Positions 29,022-41,700 of a stretch of 64,000 nucleotides of DNA are shown here, in pieces (within the stretch, counting starts at the first letter, position 1; each line of letters opens with the position of its first letter). The DNA lies in contig NZ_CP087715.1 of assembly GCF_020991125.1 (NCBI RefSeq), positions 3,134,501 through 3,198,500 on the forward strand, written 5' to 3'. The DNA is from Microbulbifer celer. GTDB taxonomy: Bacteria > Pseudomonadota > Gammaproteobacteria > Pseudomonadales > Cellvibrionaceae. Under the pieces are notes generated by a model. It was not told where the DNA came from. It saw only the letters and a list, made by a program, of their open reading frames with translations, and made no database searches. The translations under genes were made by a program, and so were the position numbers.

Positions 29022-30335
29022 ATGGATGCGAGGCTCCTGGAAAAACTCAACAGCTTTCTCGCGATCGAGAAAAGTTTGCGTACTGCAACCAGTGCGCAAC
29101 AGATCGCGCGCATAACCTGTAGTGACAGTCAGCAACTGTTGAAGTTTGACAGCTGCCTGTTTTTTTCTGGCGCCAACTTAAAACTCATTGCAGCATCCAA
29201 TGTCACCACCATTGATGCGACCAGTAGCGAAGCGGTCCGCTGGCGTCGGCAGGTGCAAAAACACTTTGCAGCCGCCAAAAAACAGCGGCTGCTGCAAGTC
29301 CAGTTCTCCACTGCAGCACCAAAAGACGGCGATCAAAAGGCACAGGAAGCACACCACTTAATATTGATACCACTGGGACGGAATGGGGAAGAGGGATGCC
29401 TTGCTTTATTGAGGGCCAAAGCTTTTTCCCAACAGGAGCAGGAAATAGTGCGCGAGCTGGCGGACTCGGTTCAGCAGGCATTACTGGCACTGCGCGGCGC
29501 GCGCCGATTTTCCCTGCGTCGTCTGTGCGCACGTCGACCTCTGATTCTGGCCGCAGTGTTTGCCGGAATCTGCCTGATCCCGGTACGCCAGAGCGTACTC
29601 GCGCCAGCCACACTGGCGGCGATCGAGCCACGTATTGTTTCCGCACGCACCGATGGCGTGATCCGCGAGATCAATATCCCTCCCAATGCGAAGGTACAAA
29701 ACGGGCAACTGCTTTTCACCCTGGAAGACGCTGAAGTCACCGCAGAGATTGATCGCGTACAGCAGGAGATTGCGCTGTATCGGGAGCGCCTGCGCATGAC
29801 CCGTCAGTACAACTTCCAGCAGGCCGCGGCTGGCCACAAACTGGCACAAGCAGAAACCGATCTTTCCATCCGCAATCTTGACCTGAGCTATCAGCAAACC
29901 TTATTGGACAAAACCCGGGTGAAAGCACCGGCAACGGGCGTGGCCATCTATACGGACCCTTCCGATTGGATCGGCCGCCGTATCTACGCCGGCGAAAAAG
30001 TGATGGAGATCGTTCAGCCCCACGCACGACAGATCCAGATTGATCTGCCCACAGCAGACGCCATTCCGTTACCAAAAAATGCCCAAACGGTATTTTACGC
30101 CGAGTCAGATCCACTCTCGCCGATCAGGGGGCAATTGCGCTACCACAGCCTGCTTACTGCCGAGGGCGAGAACCTCCCCGCCAGCTATCGCCTGCTGGCC
30201 AGTATTCAGCAAGACCGGGCACAGATCCGGATCAATACTCGCGGTCACGCCCGCATCTACGGTACGCGCGTTCCCCTTGTCTATTACCTGTTGCGCCGAC
30301 CACTGGCCAGCGCCCGCCGCTGGGTTGGTATCTAG
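29022..30335 (+). CDS. Inner-membrane HlyD-type adaptor with N-terminal GAF-like cytosolic domain
   Basis: A 437-residue protein with an unusual layout. Residues 1-165 look like a GAF-type sensor domain (FDSCLFFSGANLKLIAAS, HHLILIPLGRNGEEGCLALL, then a helix SQQEQEIVRELADSVQQAL). One membrane span follows at about 173-189, then a HlyD-like periplasmic part with a lipoyl half (PRIVSARTDGVIREINIP), a coiled coil at about 245-295 and the second lipoyl half (TRVKAPATGVAIYTDP). It could therefore sense a cytosolic state and pass it to the envelope complex. It is separated by one base from the previous adaptor gene. The adaptor part is clear; the GAF assignment is by pattern and less certain. Confidence 0.75.
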   Translation: MDARLLEKLNSFLAIEKSLRTATSAQQIARITCSDSQQLLKFDSCLFFSGANLKLIAASNVTTIDATSSEAVRWRRQVQKHFAAAKKQRLLQVQFSTAAPKDGDQKAQEAHHLILIPLGRNGEEGCLALLRAKAFSQQEQEIVRELADSVQQALLALRGARRFSLRRLCARRPLILAAVFAGICLIPVRQSVLAPATLAAIEPRIVSARTDGVIREINIPPNAKVQNGQLLFTLEDAEVTAEIDRVQQEIALYRERLRMTRQYNFQQAAAGHKLAQAETDLSIRNLDLSYQQTLLDKTRVKAPATGVAIYTDPSDWIGRRIYAGEKVMEIVQPHARQIQIDLPTADAIPLPKNAQTVFYAESDPLSPIRGQLRYHSLLTAEGENLPASYRLLASIQQDRAQIRINTRGHARIYGTRVPLVYYLLRRPLASARRWVGI

Positions 30336-30382
30336 GCGTGCATGCAAGGCAAGCAAAGAGGTAGAGGTAAAAAGAGGTAACC

Positions 30383-32641
30383 GTGCAACCCCAGTGTTCC
30401 GCCACTACCACAGAGCCACCGGACACTCGCACTTCTGATATCGAGGAGCGAGCGCTACCGCCATTGCGCAGTGACCTGCAGTTCCACCCGGTGCGCGAAA
30501 GCGAGGGCAATACCACCTGGATGCTGTACGATCCCCTGCGTGGTCAGTATCTCGAGCTCGGAGAGCTGGAATTACTGGTACTGCACTACTGGCACTTCAG
30601 AAGCCCGCAAGCCATTGCCAATCGTATCGCGCGCGATCACGGCTGTGCCATCAGCGCCGAAGAAGTGGAGGCCGTGGCCCGCTTCGTCAAGGACAATGAA
30701 CTACTGCAGAGCAGTAGTAAGGAAATTGAACGGAAACTCGCGAGCATCAATCTACAACAGCAACGTCTGCAAACACTGCAGAAAACCGTATTCTGGCGCA
30801 GGCCACTTTTTATTCCCAACCTGAGCAGCTACCTGTTACGTCCCCTGGCCCGCTGCACCGCTTATCCGGCCTTTTACGCTTTTCTGGGGCTGGTTGCAAT
30901 TGCCTCTGCACTCTCAATCGGGCAGCACTGGCCAGAGTTTCTCGCCTACTTCAGTGCCAGTTGGAACGCCGCAGGTGCGGTGACATTTTTCCTTTGCTAC
31001 CTGCTACTGAGTCTGTTCCACGAACTGGGCCACGCCAGTGTCGCGCGCCTGTACGGCGTGCGCGCCAACAGCATCGGCGTTGGATTGATCGCACTGTTCC
31101 CGATCATGTTCAGTGAAATCACCGATGCCTGGCGCTTGCCACGACGCGCACGTCTGCATATTTCCGCCGGTGGCGTGTTGTTTGAGGCAACACTCGGAGT
31201 GGCCGCGGCGGCAACCTGGTGCCTGCTGGACGACGGCTCTATGCGATCCCTGGCATTTTACCTTTTCACCACCTCTCTGATCACCACGCTGCTGATCAAT
31301 GCCAACCCATTGATGAAGTTCGACGGCTATTACCTGCTGAGCGATTTCACAGGAGAAAAAAACCTGCAACAGACCGCTACTTCGACCTTACGCCAGTGGG
31401 CCTGGGGGGTGCTGGTGCGTCAGCCAACGCCGCCGACCAATCGTCGACAGAAACTATTGATCCTGTTTGGCATTGCCGGCCTGCTCTATCGTATATCGGT
31501 CTTCATGCTGATCAGCTATGCCGCCTACCAGCTGTTGTTCAAGGCCGCCGGAGTGTTGATCCTTCTGATCTGTGTGGGGCTGCTGCTAGTAGTTCCCAGT
31601 GTTCGGGAAACCCTTGCCTTTATCAATTTCCTCAAGGAGCAGGATAAGCGGCCAATCATGCGTAAAAATTCGAATCAGAGACCATCACCAGGCAGCGAAA
31701 ATGAGACGGTAGAAAGTAACGGAATGTCTCCACTGCAGAAAGTGACAAACTACCTTCGCCTGCTCAACCCGAAGTTTCTCGGTGCACTGACAGTGCTCAC
31801 AGCGCTGCTGCTGATCCCTCTGCCGTGGCCGGTGCAACTCCCCGCCAGCACCTTCTTTGCAGATAGCCAGAAAGTGATGGCGCCGGCAGGGGCTGTACTG
31901 GAATCCCTGGACCTGAAACCGGACAGTGAAATCCGAACTGGCGCCGTGATCGCACGCCTGCAAGACCCGGAGCTGGACTATCGCATTGCCCGTACCGAAG
32001 AGGAGCTGCAACTTCTGCAACGGCGCCAGGATAGCGACGGCTTTGCAGAAAGCCTGGACGCCCTGGATGGTGTGTACCTGCAGGATCTGCTCAGTAAACA
32101 GCAGCTATTGCGAACCTTGCATACAGAAAAACAACAGCTGGAAATCATCGCCAAGGTATCCGGTCATGTGGACTGGATTCTTCCCGGCTTGCATAGCGGC
32201 CAGTACCTGGATCTCAATCAACCGTTTATTACTATCGTCGATCGCACCACATTGCGCGGGCGTGCCTACGGCCGCTCTCAGCAAATCACACGCTTGACGC
32301 CACGCGAAAATAACCCGATGTACGGCCGCCTGTTTCTGGACGGAGGCTGGCAACCGGTTGCTGTCACCGTCAGTAGCGTAGACCAGATCGCCTCACGCAA
32401 GATTCAGGACCCCGCACTGGCATCCGATTACGGTGGCCCACTGCAGACGCTGCCGGACGACCCTGAGCGCAGTGCAGAAGCGCTGCACCTGGTGAATTTC
32501 TCCATCGCTAACGACGGAGAAAAAATGCTCTCTACCGCACAACGCACCGGACACCTGGTGCTGTTTGGTGAACCAGTGAGTTTACTGAAACTACTGACGG
32601 ACCGGATTGCGGGTGTCGTGATCCGGGAAAGCGGCGTTTGA
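30383..32641 (+). CDS. M50 site-2-protease-type membrane protein fused to an HlyD-like adaptor
   Basis: A 752-residue protein. About residues 30-115 resemble a PqqD-like winged-helix domain (TTWMLYDPLRGQYLELGELE). A multi-span membrane region carries the zinc-protease motif HELGH (213-217) and the distal NPLMKFDGYYLL with metal ligand Asp314. After further spans, residues about 480-750 form a periplasmic HlyD-like adaptor (MAPAGAVLESLDLKPDSEIRTG split in two halves around a coil). All catalytic residues of a site-2-type protease are intact. The probable role is processing or handing over of the exported protein encoded next. GTG 30383 has an AGAGG site. Such M50-adaptor fusions occur beside large repeat proteins, but I know of no experimental description. 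Confidence 0.85.
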   Translation: MQPQCSATTTEPPDTRTSDIEERALPPLRSDLQFHPVRESEGNTTWMLYDPLRGQYLELGELELLVLHYWHFRSPQAIANRIARDHGCAISAEEVEAVARFVKDNELLQSSSKEIERKLASINLQQQRLQTLQKTVFWRRPLFIPNLSSYLLRPLARCTAYPAFYAFLGLVAIASALSIGQHWPEFLAYFSASWNAAGAVTFFLCYLLLSLFHELGHASVARLYGVRANSIGVGLIALFPIMFSEITDAWRLPRRARLHISAGGVLFEATLGVAAAATWCLLDDGSMRSLAFYLFTTSLITTLLINANPLMKFDGYYLLSDFTGEKNLQQTATSTLRQWAWGVLVRQPTPPTNRRQKLLILFGIAGLLYRISVFMLISYAAYQLLFKAAGVLILLICVGLLLVVPSVRETLAFINFLKEQDKRPIMRKNSNQRPSPGSENETVESNGMSPLQKVTNYLRLLNPKFLGALTVLTALLLIPLPWPVQLPASTFFADSQKVMAPAGAVLESLDLKPDSEIRTGAVIARLQDPELDYRIARTEEELQLLQRRQDSDGFAESLDALDGVYLQDLLSKQQLLRTLHTEKQQLEIIAKVSGHVDWILPGLHSGQYLDLNQPFITIVDRTTLRGRAYGRSQQITRLTPRENNPMYGRLFLDGGWQPVAVTVSSVDQIASRKIQDPALASDYGGPLQTLPDDPERSAEALHLVNFSIANDGEKMLSTAQRTGHLVLFGEPVSLLKLLTDRIAGVVIRESGV

Positions 32642-32713
32642 CCGTCGCGCACAGTTAATTTTTCCGAGCGGCCAGGAATGCCGCCGAGAAAGCCACAAGG
32701 AACGAGGTACCCC

Positions 32714-35700
32714 ATGGAACTCAACGAGTTTTCCAGATCATCCCTGGCTCAGGCCATCAACCTGCACGGCCGCCAACTCACCAGCCTGCGTCGCTCACTG
32801 GAAAAGCGGGTATTGCTGGATGCCTCGGTGGCGGCAGATGTGAGCCAGCACAACGGGGATTCCGGGCCGGGTTCCGCGGGATTCAATACTGACGACGGAG
32901 ATACTGCGGTAACGATAGAAACTGCAGACAAGAAAAAGCAGAACGAGAACAGCGAACCCTCGGCCATCAACAGCGATCAGGATTCCGATCCCCCCCGTCA
33001 GGAACTGGTGGTGATCGATTTACAACTGGATGACGCCCAGTCACTGGTGGATGATCTGTTGCAGCAGGCAGATTCGGTCACCCACCATGAAGACAGCACA
33101 CAGATCACCATCGGCGAGCGCAGCATTACCCTACTGACACTGGACGGGGATGACAGCCTGCAAACAGTCACCAGCCTGCTGCAGAAAATCAGCACAGCGT
33201 CCGGCACTGCATTCGATGCGGTTCACATTATTTCTCACGGTGGCGCTGGCGGTATTGATGTCGGTGGTGAAGAACTATCCCTGACTTCCCTCACCGCGTC
33301 CGATGCAGACAGCCACCGCGCTCAGCTGCAAAGCTGGTCAGCCGGACTGAGCGAAAATGCCGATATCCTGCTGTACGGCTGCAGTACGGGTTATAGCCAG
33401 ACCGGCGAAAACTTTATCGATCAGTTGGCGCAACTGACCAATGCCGATGTGGCCGCCTCCGACGATGCGACCGGCAGCGCCCTGCGCGGCGGCGACTGGG
33501 AGCTGGAGCAACAGAAAGGCGAAGTGGAAACCGATATCGTGTTTTCCAAGCTGCTGCAGGGCAGCTGGGAAGCACTGATGGTGGCGAACCCTACCGCAAC
33601 GGTGGATGCCCCATCGGAAGACTTCATCAACGAAACCACCGAGGTGAATTTCGTATTTGAAAACAACAGTTCTGATACCGGCTACGGGCCGTTTATGGAT
33701 GTGGTTGTGGGTCCGGGGATCGAAGTCCAAAGCGTGGATGGGCTGCTGGGCGCCAGCTTTGAAACCTATACCGTAGAGAACGGACAGTGGGTGGACAGCA
33801 ACGGCAACCCGCTAGAGTACCATCCCTACGATCTCAACCAGACCGGTGCCATTCCGCTGCCACCAGTGGGCCCGGAAGGCTCCACCTGGTACGCCGTCGA
33901 ACTGCCATTCGGTTCCTTCACTGAGGACCAGCCGGCCTACGAATTCACCGTCTCGATACTGCTCGACGAAGCCGCCGGCGCCGAGGTGGGCGTACCCATT
34001 CCGGTCTATGCGCGCCCAGGGTTTATGTACGGCAACGATCCGCTGAACAACCCGGATATTGATCCACCCATCACTGGTAGTGAGATAGAAACCAGCATCA
34101 CCCCCACGGTAATGAAGGTGGACAAGGAAGCGCGGGACGGCGACGGCGACAACGATTCCATCGGCGATGACGGCGAAACTGTCACCGGCCCCAGTGAACC
34201 GGTGACCTGGGCCGTGACCGTGGATATCGCCAATATGTCCACCATCGAAAACCTGGTGGTAACCGAGCAGGTGCCCAACAACTTCTACTATATGCCGGGC
34301 ACTGTGGTGGTCAGCGACTCCGCCGGTAATGTGTTACAGGAAGGCGTTGACTACACGGTTACCGAACCACCGGAAGGCGCCAACAACGACGCGGAACTGG
34401 TGGTCGAATTCCTCAACCCGGTAGAAGGCACACTCGCCGACAACGATATCGTTATTACCTACACCGGCTATGTGCCGGACGTAGATGCCAATGGCGATCC
34501 TATCGTGATCAACGATGGTGCCAACGACGCGGTAACAAACACCGCCTCCATCACCGGCACATATCAGGAACAGGAAATCAGCGACGACGACACCGATACC
34601 ATCACCGCCACCGCCACCGCGGTGCAGAAAGACGTGGTCCTGGTCAACGATACCGGCGCGGAAGGCTTCACCCCCGGCGACGGGCTGGAATATACCCTGA
34701 CCGTCGAAGTCTCCGACTATATGCAGCTGGAGGACCTGGTGCTGTCGGACATACTCGGCGACGGCCTGCAGATAGACGAAGGCTCGATCACCATCGAGCT
34801 GTTCTACAACGGCACCACCTACGGCCCCTCCAGTACCGACAACGCCACCGTCAGCGAGGACGGTGGTAGCGGCGAGACCACCATCAACATCGATATATCC
34901 CAGGAGCTGATCGACCTGGGCATCAGCGACGGCAGCCTCAACGGAGACCTGTTCGCCGACAGCATCGTGGACGGCACCACGACCATTGTGGTCACCTACG
35001 AGGCCACCATCCGCGAGCAATACCTCGCCACCGGTCAAGCAGTGAACTCACTGGATGTCATCGGCAACCAGGCCACCATCGATGCCAATGCCGCCTCCGC
35101 TAACGGCGAAGCGGTGGACAACAGCAGCTCAGAACAGATCACTATCGAGGGGGCCGATTCGGACAAAAGCGTCTATGCCGTCAACGGCAGTACCGACCCC
35201 AATGACCTTGACGAGATCCGCGTCGGCGATGCCGTAACCTTTGCCCTGACGCTTGAGCTGGCGACACTCGATACCCTGGGAATGTCGATTACGGACTACC
35301 TGCCGCAGCCGGTGTTCGAGGCGATAGCGCCCATTTTTGTCGATACCGGCAACGGCGCCACCACCCCCGGCGTCAACCAGTGGGGCTTCGGCCCGGGCAC
35401 CGACTTCGGCAACTGGCCCGACGGTTACCTGGACGGCGACAATGTCACCACCAGCGCGGACACCGCCAACAACGCCATTACCTGGACCTTCGATCCTGTC
35501 GAACAGCTCAATTCCGCAGGCGGCACCGTGCAGTTGTTGTTTACCGTGGAGGTGCAGGATGTGCCGTTTACCGACGGCCTTTTCCTGACCAATATGGCCT
35601 CGGTCAGTATCGACAGCACCAATTCCACCACCGTATTGGACCCCGACGGTACTCTGGTGCAGGTACTGTCGCCGTCGATCGACGTCACCAAGGGCGTGAT

Positions 35701-38700
35701 TTCCACCGATGATCCGAATGGCCAACTCGATCCGACGCCCCCCGGACCGGTGGCCTTTGATCCCGCCGGCAGTCCCGACAATGGCAGTGCGCCCTGGAGC
35801 GGCGACATCACCAGCCAGAACCTCGACACCACACCGATCGACTCCGACCTCAGCAACGTGGACGCCGGCGACACGGTTCGCTTTGCCATCGTGGTGGAAA
35901 ACTCCGGCAGCTCCGATGCCTTCAATATTGCCATCAGCGACACGCTACCCGACGGCTTCGAAATTCCCAGCGGTGGCCTCAACCTGCAGGTGTTCACCGG
36001 CAACGGCACACCGGTGAGTTACAGCGGCGACCTGTTCAGCGGCGGCATCACCCTGGACGACCCATCCGCCGACGAGGGCGCCCTCAACGAGGGCCGCGAT
36101 CCCGATACCGGTCCCACCACCGATGGCAGCAACGTCATTGTCATCACCTACGACCTGGTGGCCACCGACGATGTGCAGCCCAATCAGCAAATAGAAAATA
36201 CCGCGCAGCTGGAAGCCTACGGCGCCCTCGACGGCGGCAACGACTACACAGAAGGCAATTCCAATATCAACTGGCAGGACGATGCGCTGGTCTCGATCCG
36301 CGAAAATACCGTGGAGAAAACCCTGGTCGGCACCAGTATCAACTCCGATACCAATGCCAATAACGAGGCGGTGATCGGCGAGGTAATCACCTACTCGGTA
36401 ACGCTGACCATCGCCGAGGGCGAAACCCCGAGCGCCAGCCTGGTGGACACCCTGGATACCGGGCTGCAATTTATCGGGGTTACCAGTGTCGATTTTTCCG
36501 GTGACATCGACTCCACGGTGGACCTGAACACCCTGGACGGTACGGTCAGTGGCCAGAAGGTGACTTTCGATCTCGGCGACCTGACCAACAGCAACCGCGA
36601 CAACACCACCGACGAGACCATTACCATCACCTACCAGGTGCTGGTGCAGAATGTCGCCGATAACCAGAGCGGCGACAAACTCAACAATCGCGCACAGTTT
36701 TTCTGGGACGATACCGCCGACGGCGTGGACAACCCCACTGGCCACGGCAAGGCATCCGCAAGCCATGTCACCGTGATCGAACCGGATCTGCAGGTGCAGA
36801 AATCGCTGACCGAGAGCCTCGGCCGCATCGACGCGAACGACCTGGTGGAATACACCATCGTCGTCTCGCATACCGGCTTCTCCGATACCGACGCCTTCGA
36901 TGCCACCTTCAGCGATACGTTGCCGCCGGAGCTGACCAATGTGGCACTGGAAAGCGCCATACTGACGGTCGACGGAATGGACACCGACCTTACCGGTATC
37001 TTCCAGGTCACCGGCAACACCGTGGAAACCATTCCCGGCGCGACCTTCGACCTGCCACAGGGCGCGACGCTGACCATCGTGGTCGATGCACAGGTGATCA
37101 GCACCGTGGTCGCCGGTACCGAAGTTTCCAATACCGCCACCGTCGACTGGCAGAGCATCGACGGCGATGACCCCAACGAGCGCACCGGCGCCGACGGTCC
37201 CGGCGGTCTCAACGACTACGAAACCAGCGGCACCACCAATTTCACGGTGGATCCGGTGGAGGCCGGCAAAGTCGTGGTCAGCAGTTCCATCGACGACGAT
37301 TACAACGGCAACGAAGAGGCAGTGATCGGTGAGCTGGTGACCTATTTCGCCTCCTTCCTGGTGCCCGAGGGCAGTGCGCCCATGGCGGAGATCCTCGACA
37401 CCCTGCCCGAAGGAGTGGAGTTCGTCAGCCTCGACGAAATCTATATCGGCGAAGATATCGATCCCAGCAGTGTGGTCTTCACTCCGCCGGCAGCGGGCGC
37501 CACCGGCGAGATCAGTTTCGGCACCGCCGACCTGATCAATATCGGCGGCAATAACGGCCTCAACGAAGCGGATCTGGTGGGGCTTGTCTACACCGTGCGC
37601 GTCCTGAATGTGGACAGCAACCAGTCTGGTGTGGAACTGACCAACGAGGCGGAATTCCGTTGGGATCTGAACGGCAACGGCACCAATACCGACCCCGACG
37701 ACGGTCAGGTGACCGAAAGCACCACCATCACTGTGATCGAACCACAGTTGCAGATCGACAAATCCGTCAACGTCACCGAAGCCGACAACGGCGACCCGGT
37801 CGAATACACCATTACCGTCACCAATCCCGACGACGGCAGCAGCACCACCGCTTACGACATCAGCTTCAACGATCCGCTGCCCGACGGGTTGGTGAATGCC
37901 ACATTTATCGCAATCCTGCAGACCGACGCGGAAACGACGGACATCTCGGGATACTTTGAAATCGTCGGCAACGAACTGGTGCTGAATCCGCAGGCGGAAC
38001 TGGACCTGGTACCGGGCAGTACCGTCACCATTACTGTCAGCGGCTCGCTCACCAATGCGCTCGCCGGCAGCACCGTCGACAACACCGCCAGCGTCGACTG
38101 GACCAGTCTCGATGGTGAGGACGACAACGAGCGCACCGGCGCCGACGGTGAGGGCGGCGCCCTCAACGACTACGCAAACAGCGACAACGCGTTGCTGTCG
38201 GTGCCGGACCCGCTGATCGAAAAGAACCTGGTTTCCACCAGCCAGAACGACAGTCTCAACGATGACACCGAAGCCACCATTGGCGAAATCGTCACCTTCG
38301 AAACGGTGCTGACCCTGCCCGAGGCCACACTGATCGGCGAGATCCTCGACAATTATGGCCCCGGCTTCGAGTTCGTGGACCTGGTCAGCGTTACCGCCAA
38401 CAACCCGGACGCGATTAATATCGACTTCGATCAGATCACAGTCATTAACGACCCGGGTAGCAATACCGTCGCTTTCGATTTCGGTACCCTGGTGAATACC
38501 GATACCGACAACAGCACCACCGAAACCGTCACCTTCACCTACCGGCTGCGTGTTACCAATGTCGTCGACAATCAACAAGGCACCACCCTGACCAACGAGG
38601 CCACCCTCAACTACGACACCGACGCCGACACGCCCGGGTTCGAAGGCCAGATCAGCGACGATGCTACCGTCGATCTGGTGGAACCCGAAGTAGTCGTCGA

Positions 38701-41700
38701 CAAAGAACTGCTCAGCCCCACACCGCTGACACTCGGCGGAACCGCCCAATATCAGATCACCGTGCAACTGGACCCGAGCAGCGGTGCCGATGCCTACAAC
38801 GTGCATATTGCGGACGCATTGCCTCCCTACCTGTCCGGCGTGAACGACGTACAGATAGACGTTACCGGCGGCTCGCCGGAGGTGATCGACAGCTCCACCG
38901 ACAACCTGTTGCTGTTGGATATCAGCGTGATCGACAGCACTACCGTAATCACCATTACCATCGACGCTCAGGTGACCTCTGACCCCGCCGCCGTCGGCCA
39001 GAGTACGACCAACAACACCACCGTCGACTGGACCAGCATCGACGGTGACGACCCCGCCGAGCGCACCGGTGCCGACGGTGAAGGCGGTGACCTGGACGAC
39101 TACGAAACCAGCGACGAAGTCACCGCCGAAATCGAAGCCTTCGATCTGTTTATCAACAAGGATGACGGCGGTATCGATGAGGCCAACCCGGCCGTGCCCG
39201 GCCAAGAAGTCACCTACACCTTCGACTACGGCAACACCGGCACGGTCGATGCCACCAACGTGGTGATTACCGAAACCCTGCCGGACTTCGTCACCTTCGA
39301 CCCCGCCGACAACCCCGGCTGGACTCTCAATGGCGACACCCTGACATTTGACGTCGGCACCGTTGCAGCCGGCGCCACTGGCAGTACCACGCTCGTTGTC
39401 ACCATCGTCGATCCGGTGCCGGCCGGCGTAGAACAGACGACCAATACCGTCTCTATCGACACAGACGATGGCGCTGACCCAACGCCCGAAAACAACACCG
39501 ACACCGATGTCACTCCCATCATCGCCACGCCGGATTATGTCATCGACAAGATCGAGGAATTCAACGATCCAGCCAATCCCGGCGACACCATCAGCTGGAC
39601 CATCGAAGTATCCAACGAGGGCAACCAGGACGGTACCGGTGTGGTGGTCACCGACACCCTGCCAGACACCAGTTTGCTCCACGACTTTGTCGCCAGCGAT
39701 GGCGGCGTGATCGATCTGGCCGCCGGCACCGTCACCTGGGAAATCGGCGACCTGGCCGCCGGTGACTCCATCACCCTGACACTGTCGGCAGTCGTCAACG
39801 AATCCGTGCCCGAGACCATCCCCACCCAGACCAACTCGGTCACCGTGGAAGATGACGGCGAAAACGGCGAAGACCCGACGCCGGAAAACAATACCGACGA
39901 AGAGGACTTCGATATCGAATATATCGACCTCGCCATCGTCAAGGATGACGGCGGTATCACCGCCGAACCCGGCGATGCCGTGGTCTATACCCTCAACTAC
40001 GCCAACAACGGCACCGCCGATGCCACCGGTGTGGTGATCACCGAAACCCTGCCGGAATATGCCAGCTTCGATGCGGCCGCATCCACCGCCGGCTGGGTGG
40101 ACAACGGCGATGGCACCTTCAGCTTCGACGTTGGCGACCTCGCCGCCGGCGAAACCGGCACTGTCGAGTTCGCCGTCACCATCGTCGATCCACTGCCCGC
40201 GGGTGTGGAGGAGACCAATAATTTCACCAGTATCGAAGACGATGGTGAACACGGCCCGGAACAGGATCCCGACGATAACGACAACGATGACAACACGCCC
40301 ATCGATGGTCGTCCGGATTACGTCATCACCAAGGAAGAAAACTTCGACGATCCCGCCCACCCCGGCGATCCCATCGAGTGGACCATCACCGTCTCCAACG
40401 AGGGCAACCAGGACGGCACCGGGGTAGTCGTTACCGACACCCTGCCGGACACCAGCCTGTTCCACGACTTTGTCGCCAGCGACGGTGGTGTGATTGATCT
40501 GGAAGCCGGCACCGTCACCTGGGAAATTGGCGATATGGCCGTGGGCGATTCGTTCACCTTCACTATTTCCGCGGTGATCAACGATTCCGTGCCCGAAACC
40601 ATCCCCACCCAGACCAACTCGGTGACCGTCGACGACGATGGAAACAACGGGGAAGACCCGACACCGGACAACAACAGCGATGGTAAAGACTTCGATATCA
40701 CCTACGTGGATTACGTAGTCGACAAAATCGAGAACTTCGATGATCCCACTCACCCCGGTGATCCCATCAGCTGGACCATTGAAGTCAGCAATGAGGGCAC
40801 TCAGGACGGCACCGGGGTGGTGGTGACGGATACTTTGCCTGACACTGCGCTGTTTACGGATTTCACAGCCAGCAATGGCGGGGTGATCGACCTGGAAGCA
40901 GGCACAGTCACCTGGAATATCGGCGATCTCGCCGCCGGTGAGAGTGCTTCGCTCACCCTGTCTGCCGTAGTGGCGGAATCCGTACCCGCGGACATAGCGC
41001 CCCAGATCAACACGGTGGTGGTGGACGACGACGGGGAAAATGGCAAGGACCGTGTGCCGGAGAATAACCAGGACAGTGAAGAATTCTTCGTCGAATTCGT
41101 GGATCTGTATATCGACAAGGACGACAAGGGTGTGGAACCGCGCCCCACCGAATCCGTTGTCTACACCCTGGAATACGGCAACCGCGGCAACGCCACCTCT
41201 ACCGGTGTCGTGATCACCGAAACCCTGCCCCCCAACACCAGCTTCGATGCCGCCAACTCCACGCCTGGATGGGTGCAGAACGGTGATACATTCACCTTCG
41301 ATGTGGGATCACTTGCGCCGGGTGAACAAGGCAGCATTACCTTTGCGGTTATCGTGGACTATCCGTTGGATGTCGAAATCCAGCAGACCAGTAATACCGC
41401 CACCATTACCGATGATGACAATAACGGCCCGGACCAGAACCCCGAAGACAATATCGATACTGACGAAACCAAGATCAACAACGATGTGCTTGTGGACAAC
41501 ATCACCCTGTCGCAACTCCATCAGGATTACATTTACCCGCCCCGGGAATGGGAGCGACAGGCACCGGAACTGCACGGCCGGCTGATTTCCAAAGAGACCG
41601 AGGACATCGCAGCCAACCTGCAGGGTGGCCGCAATGGCGGCAATTACGATCCCGCCTTCGGCCCGGTGGATGGCGCTTACTACCCCAACGATTGGTCGCG

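Noticed and set aside
35945-40753. A 1602-codon open frame on the minus strand, opposite the giant surface protein gene
   Set aside because: It mirrors the repeated, Asp/Thr/Gly-rich codons of the sense gene, which rarely give stop codons on the other strand. It has no ribosome site, recognisable domain or signal, and its composition (Gly/Val/Asp-rich) follows the sense repeats.
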